Positions 52,409 to 61,004 of a DNA stretch of 64,000 nucleotides are shown piece after piece. The first letter of the stretch is position 1, and each line of letters opens with the position of its first letter. The notes under the pieces were generated by a model. The model made no database searches. It saw only the letters and a program-made list of their open reading frames with translations, and had not been told where the DNA came from. This DNA comes from Paenibacillaceae bacterium (lineage in GTDB: Bacteria > Bacillota > Bacilli > Paenibacillales > NBRC-103111), in NCBI GenBank assembly GCA_029256185.1, contig JAQSYI010000013.1:186001-250000 (forward strand), in the 5' to 3' direction. A program made the translations under genes and the position numbers.

Positions 52409-53383
52409 ATGACGCTAGAAAAGCAAGAAAATCTTTATGCGCCAGAGGTCATTACCTTTGGGGAGACCATGGGACTTATGATGTCCGTGGGCAACAAGGG
52501 CATTGAATATTCGGCGACCATGGAGAAGTCTTTTGGCGGTGCGGAATCCAATTTTGCCATCGGCGTGGCCAGGCTGGGCCATCGGGTCGGCTGGTTCGGA
52601 CGGTTGGGGAAGGACCCGCTGGGGCTGATGATCCTAAAGCGCATCCGCGGCGAGGGCGTGGATATCTCCCGGGCAGAGCTGACGGAAGAGGCTCCCACCG
52701 GGCTGATGCTGAAGGAAGCCATCTCCGGCAAGTCCTTCGTCTATTATTACCGCAAGAACTCCGCCGCAAGCCTGATGCGTCCTGAGCATCTGGACGAGGA
52801 GTACATCAAGCAGGCCAAGATCCTGCATGTTACAGGCATTACTGCCGCGCTTAGCCCAAGCTGCCGCGAGACGTTGAAGGAAGCGATCCGTCTGGCCAAG
52901 AAGCACGGCGTCAAGGTCTGCTTCGATCCCAATCTGCGTCTGAAGCTGTGGAGTCTGGAGGAAGCGCGGGAAACGCTGCTTCCATTGGCCGAAGAAGCGG
53001 ATTTCTTCATGCCGGGCTTGGACGAGCTGAAGCTTCTGTACCAGATTGACGATTTTGATGAGATTATCGCCAGGTTGTCCAAGCTGTCCGCCGTATCCAT
53101 CGTGAAGGGCGGAGACAATGAAACCTATCTGGTGGAGAACGGCAAGGTAACGGCCATTCCCTTCTTCAAGGCGGAGCGGGTTGTGGATACCGTGGGAGCC
53201 GGAGACGGCTTCTGCGCCGGGTTCATTGTCGGTGTGCTCAAGGGCCACGATCTGGCTGAAGCCGTGCGGCTCGGCAGCCTGATGGGCTCTCTCGCCGTGC
53301 AGATGGAAGGCGATTGGGAAGCGCTGCCTACCTGGGAACAGGCCCAGGCTGTGCTGCAGAATATAAGCAAGGTGGAACGCTGA
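52409..53383 (+). CDS. kdgK: 2-keto-3-deoxygluconate kinase (PfkB family)
   Basis: Phosphorylates 2-keto-3-deoxygluconate at C6 for the Entner-Doudoroff-like branch from uronic acids. The 324-aa ribokinase/PfkB-fold protein has ITFGETMGLM at the start, GGAESNFAIGVARLGHRVGW, the ATP-binding KGG/NE region and VDTVGAGDGFCAGFIVG with the catalytic Asp. ATG 52409 has GGTGGAG 8 nt upstream; the 5' reading frame to 52289 overlaps the operator. The eda gene follows after 65 bp, giving the pair that makes pyruvate and glyceraldehyde 3-phosphate. Fructokinase or other sugar kinases are alternatives, but the neighbour decides. Confidence 0.85.
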   Translation: MTLEKQENLYAPEVITFGETMGLMMSVGNKGIEYSATMEKSFGGAESNFAIGVARLGHRVGWFGRLGKDPLGLMILKRIRGEGVDISRAELTEEAPTGLMLKEAISGKSFVYYYRKNSAASLMRPEHLDEEYIKQAKILHVTGITAALSPSCRETLKEAIRLAKKHGVKVCFDPNLRLKLWSLEEARETLLPLAEEADFFMPGLDELKLLYQIDDFDEIIARLSKLSAVSIVKGGDNETYLVENGKVTAIPFFKAERVVDTVGAGDGFCAGFIVGVLKGHDLAEAVRLGSLMGSLAVQMEGDWEALPTWEQAQAVLQNISKVER

Positions 53384-53448
53384 TTGTACCTGCTGTGCCC
53401 ATACTAACGTCCGCGCGGCGGACGAAGCGAAGGAATGTGGAGAGAACA

Positions 53449-54111
53449 ATGAAGAAGATCAGAGTGATTCAGCAAATTGCAGAACAAGGAGTCGTAGCCG
53501 TTCTGCGCGGCGATACAGCCGAAGACGTAGTAAGAATGGCCGAACAGGCCATTGAGGGCGGAATCAAGGTTATTGAAATCACCATGACTGTTCCCAATGC
53601 CCTCCGCGCCATAGAAGAACTGGCAAGCAAGTATTCCAGCACCGCCAAGGACCCGTCCAAGTTCGCGATTATCGGGGTTGGCACTGTGCTTGACCCGGAG
53701 ACTGCCAGAGCGGCTATTCTGGCCGGTTCCGAATTTGTGGTGGGGCCAAGCCTCAATCCCGAAACCGTTGTGCTGTGCAACAGATACCGGGTGCCTGTAA
53801 TGCCTGGCTGTATGACCATCAAGGAAATTCAGCAGGCGCTTGAGCTGGGTGTGGATATTGTCAAGCTGTTCCCTGGCAATGCTTTCTCCCCGGGGATGAT
53901 CAAAGCGATCAAGGGACCCCTGCCCCAAGCGAACATCATGCCTACAGGCGGCGTTTCCCTCTCCAATCTGGCCGAGTGGATCAAGGCGGGCGCTTCCGCA
54001 GTAGGGATTGGCTCCGACCTGACCGCCGACGCGGTGAAGACCGGGGATTACAGTCTGATTGCCAAGAAATCCGCCGAATATGTGGCTGCCTTCAAAGCGG
54101 CAAAGGCTTAA
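53449..54111 (+). CDS. eda: KDPG aldolase
   Basis: Cleaves 2-keto-3-deoxy-6-phosphogluconate to pyruvate and glyceraldehyde 3-phosphate. The 220-aa class I aldolase has the active-site Glu43 (IEITMTVPN), Lys139 (VKLFPGN, the Schiff-base Lys) and the phosphate loop region MPTGGVS. ATG 53449 follows GGAG by 6 nt. It follows kdgK and ends at a hairpin (54127-54172). Confidence 0.95.
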   Translation: MKKIRVIQQIAEQGVVAVLRGDTAEDVVRMAEQAIEGGIKVIEITMTVPNALRAIEELASKYSSTAKDPSKFAIIGVGTVLDPETARAAILAGSEFVVGPSLNPETVVLCNRYRVPVMPGCMTIKEIQQALELGVDIVKLFPGNAFSPGMIKAIKGPLPQANIMPTGGVSLSNLAEWIKAGASAVGIGSDLTADAVKTGDYSLIAKKSAEYVAAFKAAKA

Positions 54112-54126
54112 TAAATGAGGTTTTCG

Positions 54127-54172
54127 AGAAACGGCAGCGGCTGCTTGATTTGTCAAGCGGCCGCTGCTGTTT
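54127..54172 (+). terminator. Terminator of kdgK-eda
   Basis: ACGGCAGCGGC ... GCCGCTGCTGTTTT stem with a long loop after the stop. Confidence 0.75.
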
Positions 54173-54350
54173 TCGGCTTCGAAGGAGCGAGCTCTGCCTT
54201 TTCTCCGCAGATCGGCGCATTCGGAGGAAAGGGAGCCCTTTCCTAAAGAGGGACACTCATCCATGGAGGCGAAAAAATAGAATACATTGGGATAATAAGG
54301 TCCGGCACCTGGCGCAAGCTTGCAAAGCAGGCCTTCTTGACACGCCCTAG

Positions 54351-54508
54351 GGCGTGTCTGAAAACTCGCTTGAGGGCATCTTTCGCCGCCTTTTCGCCCC
54401 TAGCTTCGTTGCTTTCGCTTGACGTACTCCGGTACGCCTGCACAAAAGCGCCTTGCCAGAAACGAAAATTCGACTAAATCTGCTCCCCACGGAGTTTTCA
54501 AACACGCC
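54351..54508. mobile_element. 158-bp MITE with CTAG target duplications
   Basis: Terminal inverted repeats GGCGTGTCTGAAAACTC and GAGTTTTCAAACACGCC agree at 16 of 17 positions. CTAG is duplicated on both sides (54347-54350 and 54509-54512). There is no ORF within. This matches a small non-autonomous element mobilised by an IS5-type transposase (an inference). The left flank gives the perfect palindrome GACACGCC-CTAG-GGCGTGTC, so the target may itself have been a related end. Confidence 0.8.
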
Positions 54509-54576
54509 CTAGTAAAAAAATAGTGATTGCAAAATAATGTGTATTTACACTGCAGGCGAATTTAAGTAGGATATAA

Positions 54577-54590
54577 TGACAGCGTTTTCT
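54577..54590. promoter_or_regulatory. Candidate cre site at the AraC promoter
   Basis: TGACAGCGTTTTCT is 13 of 14 to the cre palindrome (reading AGAAAACGCTGTCA on the other strand) and touches a TATAAT (54572-54577). CcpA repression of the carbohydrate locus is inferred. Confidence 0.5.
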
Positions 54591-54602
54591 TGGAGTCTCG
54601 CC

Positions 54603-54681
54603 AGAAAGCATAAACGGGGGAGTTGCCCGGCTTCTTGACAAACGCACGGCGTCAAAGGACGCCGACAGGCGCTTATCCTCG
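54603..54681 (+). repeat. 80-bp structured dispersed repeat, copy D
   Basis: CATAAACGGGGGAG...TTGACAAACGCACGGCGTC-AAAG-GACGCCG...GCGCTTATCCTCG. It forms the strongest inner stem of the family and ends just before the SD of the AraC gene at 54702. Confidence 0.88.
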
Positions 54682-54701
54682 GAGAAGGGGGGAGGGAAAT
54701 A

Positions 54702-56999
54702 GTGTCCAAACCGGGAGATGCACAAAAAAAGAAGTTTTTTATCAAGGTATATGTGGTCTGCATCATGATCATCTGCCTGTATACCACCATTACTGTGGGG
54801 ATCTTCGTTCTGCGCAATACCCAGGAGCTGGACCGGGAATGGAACGGCAATTCCCGCAGAGCCGTACAGCAGATGCGCGAGCAGATGGATATTAAGCTGC
54901 AGTTGGGATTTAATCTGGTCTACCAGTTGAAATCCACCACCGACTTCCAGAATTACAGTGGTGACGAAATCCGCAATTACCATAATATTACGCTGGTTCT
55001 CCGGGAGCTGAAGAAAAACCGGGAAGCCTTCGAGAGCTACGGATACCGGATTGACGTAATGAAGCCCGACGACAGCTTGGTGATCACTCCATTCGGCACC
55101 ATCGACAAAGCCAAGTATTTTCAGGAAATGGCCTTTACCGAAGAGGATATCCAGCAGATAACCGGCTATGCCCAGGATTCCAGATACTCGAATGTCCTTC
55201 TGCTGAAGCAGAAACTGACAGAAAGCGAGAATTATACCTTTGATACGGTTTCCTTTGTCAAAAAGGAGCTAAGCGGCAAAAATGATCTGATGTTTGTGCT
55301 CTCCTTTTTTGAAACCGGCTTCTATCCTGAGTTGAATAAGCTGGACACCCCCATATACAGCATCGGCATACTGAAGGACGACCGTCTGGTGGACAGCAAG
55401 CATGTTGAGCCGGGAACGGTTATTCCGCAGGAAGCGGTAGCCGCGGTGCAGGATCACAGGGCCCCTTACACAGAACAATATCATGATGATGAAATATATC
55501 TGGTGGGATCATTGGTTCTGGAGCATGTCCGCTATCTGTTCATGGTATCGGGCTATGCCTGGCAGCCGCAGCTCTCCGGCCTGCTGATTCATTCCGCGGT
55601 GATGTTCGGGGTGCTGATTGTTCTGGGAGCAGGAGTGGCCTTCCTGGCCTCCCGCAATATTTACAAGCCGATTCAGAATGTGCTTACCATCTTCAAGGGG
55701 CTGGACCAGGGCAAGCACACTCCCCATGATCAGGCTTCCGGGCGGACAGATGACATGTCCTTTATCACCGAGACCGCCATGACCATCTCCAGAACCAACG
55801 ACAGCCTGAAGGAAGCGCTGCGAAACAACCGTCTGTCGTTGCGGCATAACTTCCTGCGCGATACCCTTTACGGGATTATTGGCGAGGAGCAGGTGAGAAT
55901 CAATGCGGAGAAATATGAGCTGGAGGAATTCTCGAACAGCGTGACCGTAGTGATTATGGAGCTGATCAATGTCAGGGAGCTGGAGGATCAATTTCCCATC
56001 GGGACGGTGGCGGAAATCAAAGCGGGTACCTTCAAAATCATCGTGGAAGAGCTGAAGAAGGAGCTTCAATATGAATTGGTGGAATTGGAGCATAAACGGT
56101 ACGCGTTGATTATCAAGGAACAGCAGACCGGGCAGCTCAAAAAAATCTTTACTCATGTTTTGTCCGGCATTGAGGCGGATATCGGCATAAGAGTGGTGGC
56201 GGCCATCGGCAGTCCGGCCGGCTCCCTGTCCCAGATTGCCGGTTCCTACCGGGATGCAATCCACCTGCTCGCGCACCGGTTTGCTCTCGACAAGCATACG
56301 GTGATTACAGTCAGCGATGTGATTCCCCCAAGTCCGGACAAATATTATTATCCCCTCGATGTGGAACGGGATCTGATTACCTTTGTGTTCCAGGGCAAGA
56401 GCGATCAGGTGGAGGCGATCATAAGCCGCATTCTGGATGAAAATTTGGAGGAACGGTATATAAGCGGAGAGATGCTGTCCCACTTTATTTTCGCGGTTGA
56501 TGTAACGGTCCACCGGATTCTGAATCAGATGAACAAGGATTACGCAGAGCTGTTCGAGCATAACTCCCTCTATGACGAGCTGAAGAAGAGCGGGAACCGG
56601 AATCGGGTAAGGCAACGGATTCATGAGGTGTTCACCATCATTATGGCCAGCATGAACAGCCGCAATGAGAAGCAGGATCATACGGTGGCGCAGCAGATGC
56701 TCGATCACATTCATCATCACTTCAATGAGGATGTTTCCCTGTCCCAGATTGCCGAGCAGTTCAATCTGTCCTTAAGCTACATCAGCCTGCTGTTCAAGAA
56801 GCATACAGGGGAGAACTTCAAGGAGTATCTGAATCAATACCGGGTCAATAAAGCCAAGGAGCTGTTAAAGGAGGACCCGTCCATCAGCATCAACGAGGTA
56901 GCGGGAATGGTGGGCTGCAACAGCGTCAACACCTTCATCCGCATCTTCAAGAAATATGAGGGAGTATCTCCCGGCCAATATGCCAAAAGAACCGAATAA
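54702..56999 (+). CDS. Two-TM AraC-family regulator of the sugar locus
   Basis: A 765-residue membrane regulator. TM1 at about 13-35, an extracytoplasmic sensing domain (about 36-290), TM2 at about 285-312, a cytoplasmic region and a C-terminal AraC double HTH (SLSQIAEQFNLSLSYISLLFKKHTG, then SINEVAGMVGCNSVNTFIRIFKKYEG). GTG 54702 follows GGGAGGGA. Such YesS-like proteins of Paenibacillus sit before an ABC sugar operon and activate it. The dispersed repeat D is its leader. It likely controls 57293-64000. Confidence 0.9.
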   Translation: MSKPGDAQKKKFFIKVYVVCIMIICLYTTITVGIFVLRNTQELDREWNGNSRRAVQQMREQMDIKLQLGFNLVYQLKSTTDFQNYSGDEIRNYHNITLVLRELKKNREAFESYGYRIDVMKPDDSLVITPFGTIDKAKYFQEMAFTEEDIQQITGYAQDSRYSNVLLLKQKLTESENYTFDTVSFVKKELSGKNDLMFVLSFFETGFYPELNKLDTPIYSIGILKDDRLVDSKHVEPGTVIPQEAVAAVQDHRAPYTEQYHDDEIYLVGSLVLEHVRYLFMVSGYAWQPQLSGLLIHSAVMFGVLIVLGAGVAFLASRNIYKPIQNVLTIFKGLDQGKHTPHDQASGRTDDMSFITETAMTISRTNDSLKEALRNNRLSLRHNFLRDTLYGIIGEEQVRINAEKYELEEFSNSVTVVIMELINVRELEDQFPIGTVAEIKAGTFKIIVEELKKELQYELVELEHKRYALIIKEQQTGQLKKIFTHVLSGIEADIGIRVVAAIGSPAGSLSQIAGSYRDAIHLLAHRFALDKHTVITVSDVIPPSPDKYYYPLDVERDLITFVFQGKSDQVEAIISRILDENLEERYISGEMLSHFIFAVDVTVHRILNQMNKDYAELFEHNSLYDELKKSGNRNRVRQRIHEVFTIIMASMNSRNEKQDHTVAQQMLDHIHHHFNEDVSLSQIAEQFNLSLSYISLLFKKHTGENFKEYLNQYRVNKAKELLKEDPSISINEVAGMVGCNSVNTFIRIFKKYEGVSPGQYAKRTE

Positions 57000-57003
57000 C
57001 CCT

Positions 57004-57039
57004 CAAACCCCGGCAGACAACAGCCGGGGTTTGGTTTTT
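57004..57039 (+). terminator. Terminator after the AraC gene
   Basis: AAACCCCGGC...GCCGGGGTTTGGTTTTT hairpin with a T run. It separates the regulator from the permease operon. The following 57040-57292 has a partial cre-like TGTAAGCGCATTAA (57050-57063). Confidence 0.8.
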
Positions 57040-57292
57040 CCGGAGAAAATGTAAGCGCATTAAAATAATGGCGACTCGAAAATAATGGTGATTGCAAGCC
57101 GGCCGGAAATAATGATGATCCGAAAAATAATAGCGATATACAGCGAAGAATACAGGATGCTACACTTCAGCCATGAACAAAGCCGGCAGAAAAAAGCCGC
57201 GGTAGAGTACGGCGTCAAGAACTCGGCGCAGGCAAGACAACAGCAAATAAATACAACAAGAAGGCAGTAAGGAAAAGGAGTGGTTGTTCCCA

Positions 57293-58252
57293 ATGAATAT
57301 GAAAACGGCAACACAGCGGGCAGGAATAACGGCAGGTTCAGGAACCTGGCGGCGCATTCTTCACAATCTGAAAAGAGACCGCTTTCTTTATTTGTTGATT
57401 ATTCCGTTTATTATCTGGTATCTGGTGTTCCAGTATTATCCCATGCTGGGGCTTCAGATTGCGTTTAAGAAATACAGTATTTACAGAGGGATGTCCGGAA
57501 GCCCGTGGGTAGGCTTGGATAATTTCATCACCTTCTTTAACAGCCCTTATTTCCTGAGAACCCTGAAGAATACGCTCATGATCAACATGTATATGCTGGT
57601 ATTTGCCTTTCCGGCTCCCATCATTCTTGCCCTGCTGCTGAATGAGGTAAAAAGCGTGATGTTCAAGCGGACTGTTCAGACGTTGACTTACCTGCCCCAT
57701 TTTATTTCCATCGTGATCGTTGCGGGCTTTGTCACCAATTTCCTGTCCCCTTCAACAGGGATCATCAATCTGATTCTGGAGAAAATAGGCTTTACCAAAA
57801 TGTATTTCCTGGTTGTCCCCGAATACTTCAGAACCATCTTCGTCTCCATGAATATATGGAGAGACATCGGCTTCGGCTCTATTGTCTACATCGCCGCGCT
57901 CTCCGGCATTAATCCCGAGCTTCACGAAGCGGCTACCATTGACGGGGCGAACAAATGGAAACGCGTCCTTCATGTCACGCTGCCGGGCATTATTCCCACC
58001 ATCATGATTATGTTGATTCTGCGGATCGGCAGTTTGCTTGAAGTAGGCTTTGAAGCCATTATTCTCTTGTATCAGCCGTCTACCTATGAGGTTTCCGACG
58101 TCATCAGCACCTATGTGTACCGGACGGGGCTGCAGGATGGCCGTTATGACCTGGGCACTGCCGTCGGACTCTTCAATTCCGTAGTCGGTCTGATTCTTGT
58201 GATCATTGCCAACAAGCTGAGCAAAAAATACACCGAAAGCGGTCTATGGTAG
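57293..58252 (+). CDS. ABC sugar transporter permease, LplB type
   Basis: A 319-residue membrane protein of the binding-protein-dependent sugar permease class with six helices and the EAA-type loop SGINPELHEAATIDGANKWKRVLHVTLPGI. It starts KTATQRAGI..., then RILHNLKRDRFLYLLIIPFIIWYLVFQYYPMLGLQIAF. ATG 57293 or TTG 57284 may be used; GGAG lies upstream. It pairs with the next permease. Confidence 0.93.
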   Translation: MNMKTATQRAGITAGSGTWRRILHNLKRDRFLYLLIIPFIIWYLVFQYYPMLGLQIAFKKYSIYRGMSGSPWVGLDNFITFFNSPYFLRTLKNTLMINMYMLVFAFPAPIILALLLNEVKSVMFKRTVQTLTYLPHFISIVIVAGFVTNFLSPSTGIINLILEKIGFTKMYFLVVPEYFRTIFVSMNIWRDIGFGSIVYIAALSGINPELHEAATIDGANKWKRVLHVTLPGIIPTIMIMLILRIGSLLEVGFEAIILLYQPSTYEVSDVISTYVYRTGLQDGRYDLGTAVGLFNSVVGLILVIIANKLSKKYTESGLW

Positions 58253-58269
58253 GCTGAAAGGAGGCCATT

Positions 58270-59145
58270 ATGAATTATTTAAGCCCTGGGGAAAAAATAT
58301 TCAACGTATTCAACTACATTGTGCTGACGCTGTTGGCATTGCTCACCCTGTACCCGTTCGTATATGTTGTATCCGCTTCGATCAGCTCGGCCGATGCCGT
58401 GCTGTCCGGAGAGGTCCTGCTGCTGCCCAAGGATCTGACGCTTCAGGCCTTCAGGCAGGTATTTATGGAGGACGGAATATGGGTGGCGTATGGCAATACG
58501 GTCTTCTACACACTTGTGGGCACAACCATTCAGATGGCGGTAACCATCATGGGCGCCTACCCCTTGTCCAAGCGGAGATTTATGGGGAGAACTCCTATCA
58601 GCTTCTTCATTGCTTTTACGATGCTGTTTGGCGCAGGCATGATTCCCTTCTACCTGACCGTGAAGCAGCTTGGCTTGCTGGACACCAGATTGGCTCTGTT
58701 GATTCCCTTTGCCGTATCCACCTTCCAGGTCATCCTGCTGCGCACCTACTTCCAGAATGTGCCGGAGGAATTGGAGGAGGCGGCCAAGGTGGACGGCGCA
58801 TCGGATTGGCATATTTTATCCCGGATATACTTGCCGGTTTCCAAGCCGGCTCTGGCTACACTGTCCCTCCTGTACGGCGTAGGCACATGGAATGCTTATT
58901 TCTGGGCCATGGTGTTCATCCGTGACGAGAGCAAGATTCCGCTGCAGGTGCTGCTGCGCAGGCTGATTGTGTCCATGAATCCCACCGAGCAGATGATGGC
59001 CTCTTCGGATATCAGCGCCTTATTCTCCAAGGAGACAGTCATCTATGCCACCATCGTTGTGGCGATTATTCCGGTCATTGCGGTATACCCGTTTATCCAG
59101 AAGTATTTTGCCGCGGGAATTATGGTTGGTTCGGTCAAGGGATAA
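58270..59145 (+). CDS. ABC sugar transporter permease, CarB/LplC type
   Basis: A 291-residue partner permease with six helices and EAA loop VPEELEEAAKVDGASDWHILSRIYLPVSKPALATL. It lies 17 bp after the first permease, with GAAAGGAGG before its ATG. No ATP-binding gene is in the operon, so a shared MsmX-like ATPase is likely. Confidence 0.94.
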   Translation: MNYLSPGEKIFNVFNYIVLTLLALLTLYPFVYVVSASISSADAVLSGEVLLLPKDLTLQAFRQVFMEDGIWVAYGNTVFYTLVGTTIQMAVTIMGAYPLSKRRFMGRTPISFFIAFTMLFGAGMIPFYLTVKQLGLLDTRLALLIPFAVSTFQVILLRTYFQNVPEELEEAAKVDGASDWHILSRIYLPVSKPALATLSLLYGVGTWNAYFWAMVFIRDESKIPLQVLLRRLIVSMNPTEQMMASSDISALFSKETVIYATIVVAIIPVIAVYPFIQKYFAAGIMVGSVKG

Positions 59146-59262
59146 GCAGGGAAAGCGGAGTATGGATACGAAGGGAGGTGGTGCAGACTACACTTGTGTT
59201 GTATGTTAAGAGGATAGCATTATAGCGGAACAATCATTTTCTAAAGGGAGGCATTATACAAA

Positions 59263-60882
59263 ATGGGTACTAAAAAATGGTTGGCAACAGCAATGACGGC
59301 AGCGTTATCCGCCGGTATGATAGCAGGATGTTCTTCAGACAGCGGGCAGGCGGGAACCACGGCAACCGCACAGCCATCGGCATCTCCCCAGGCATCGGCA
59401 GCAGCTTCACCAGGCGCACAATCCACCTTGGCCAGCGAAAAACCGCTCAGTCTGAAAATTCACCTCCACTACGGCAATGGCGGGGGCGGAGACAAGGTGT
59501 TCAATGACACCTGGCCCGTCTTCAAGAAAGCGGCCGAGCTGACTAATGTGTCGCTTACCGGTACCGCTTCCAAAACCTTGTCCAACAGTGCCGAAGCCTT
59601 CAACCTGATGCTTGCTTCAGGAGACCTGGCCGACATCATTCACTATACCAAGACTGACCTCAACAAGCTGGGCACCGAGGGCGGTTTGATTCCGCTGAAC
59701 GATCTCATCGACAAGCATGCGCCGAACATCAAGAAGTTCTGGCAAGAGCGCCCTGATGTGCGCAAGTATGTCACTTCCGCCGACGGCAATGTATACTTCC
59801 TGTCCTTCGTACCGGACGGCTCCGCCTCCACCGGCTGGTTTATCCGCCAGGACTGGCTGGATGCCTTGGGCTTGAAGACGCCTGTCACGGCTGAGGAATA
59901 CTACAATGTGCTGAAGGCTTTCCGGGATAATGACCCCAACAAGAACGGCAAGAAGGATGAGATTCCCTACTTTAACCGCCAGAGCTTCGGGATTTATTCC
60001 CTGCTTAACCTGTGGGATGCCGGCATTGCTTACAAAGTCGATTCCCAAACGGATACCATTGTATACGATCCCTTAAATCCCAATTACAAGACAGGCATGG
60101 CCAATCTGGCCAAGTGGTATGCGGAAGGGCTGATCGACAAGGAAATCTTCACCCGCAAAGGGGACACCCGGCTGACTCTGCTGTCGGATAATGTGGGCGG
60201 TTCCACACATGACTGGTTTGCCAGTACCTACGGCTACAACGCCAAAGTGAAAGACAAGGTGCCGGGTGTGAATCTGCTTCCCATTGCGCCGCCCGCCAGC
60301 GTTTCCGGTGACAGAGCCTGGTTTGATTACCGGGGCACGGTCAGCCCGTCCGGCTGGGGCATCTCCGCTTCCAACAAGCATCCGGAGGAAACCATCAAGT
60401 ACATGGATTTCTGGTTCAGCGAGCAGGGACGCACATTGATCAACTATGGAGTTGAAGGCGACACCTATGATCTGGTCGACGGCAAACCGGCCTTCAAGAA
60501 GGAATTGCTGGACACGGGGAACGTGTTGGGACAACTGCTGAAGAAGGGCGCACAACAGGAAATCGGCTTCCATCAGAACTTCGACTATGAGAAGCAGTGG
60601 ACCAGTAAGGACGTTCTCGGCTATATCGATGAATACAGCAGCAAGTATATCAGGAAGGTTGCCGTTCCGGAGCTGAGCTATACCTCCACCGAACAGGAGC
60701 GTCTGAAGGAATTGGAAGGGCAGATTGACACCTACCGCGTAGAAGTGGGTCAAAAGTGGCTGCTTGGCGCCGAAGCCGTAGAAGCCAATTATGACAATTT
60801 CGTCAAGCAGTTGAAGAATCTGGGCATTGACGAGGTGCTGAAGATTAAGAACGAGGCTTATATCCGTTACAAGAAGAGCTGA
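59263..60882 (+). CDS. Extracellular solute-binding lipoprotein (sugar ABC)
   Basis: A 539-residue lipoprotein with lipobox MIAGC (Cys23), a Gly/Ala/Ser/Thr linker, then a periplasmic-binding fold of the LplA/large-sugar class. An acidic loop NDPNKNGKKDEIPYF around residue 225 looks like an EF-hand-type calcium site, as in AlgQ-like alginate-binding proteins. Size suits oligosaccharide ligands. SD AAAGGGAGG precedes ATG 59263. A strong hairpin (60894-60942) without a T run follows, perhaps to stabilise the upstream mRNA. Confidence 0.92.
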   Translation: MGTKKWLATAMTAALSAGMIAGCSSDSGQAGTTATAQPSASPQASAAASPGAQSTLASEKPLSLKIHLHYGNGGGGDKVFNDTWPVFKKAAELTNVSLTGTASKTLSNSAEAFNLMLASGDLADIIHYTKTDLNKLGTEGGLIPLNDLIDKHAPNIKKFWQERPDVRKYVTSADGNVYFLSFVPDGSASTGWFIRQDWLDALGLKTPVTAEEYYNVLKAFRDNDPNKNGKKDEIPYFNRQSFGIYSLLNLWDAGIAYKVDSQTDTIVYDPLNPNYKTGMANLAKWYAEGLIDKEIFTRKGDTRLTLLSDNVGGSTHDWFASTYGYNAKVKDKVPGVNLLPIAPPASVSGDRAWFDYRGTVSPSGWGISASNKHPEETIKYMDFWFSEQGRTLINYGVEGDTYDLVDGKPAFKKELLDTGNVLGQLLKKGAQQEIGFHQNFDYEKQWTSKDVLGYIDEYSSKYIRKVAVPELSYTSTEQERLKELEGQIDTYRVEVGQKWLLGAEAVEANYDNFVKQLKNLGIDEVLKIKNEAYIRYKKS

Positions 60883-60893
60883 TCTTGTTTCAT

Positions 60894-60943
60894 GAAGCCG
60901 GTATCCGGACTGTCGCCTGAGACGGCAGTCCGGAGAGGCTTCC
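60894..60943 (+). promoter_or_regulatory. Strong hairpin between solute-binding and large secreted gene
   Basis: GAAGCC...TCCGGACTG(TC)GCC / GGCAGTCCGGA...GGCTTC, no T run. It is likely an mRNA stabiliser or attenuator, not a terminator. Confidence 0.5.
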
Positions 60944-61004
60944 CAAAGTCAAGTCAAGCCGCTCAAATCATTATAATCGATGAATGATGGAGGGAACTCA
61001 TAGA

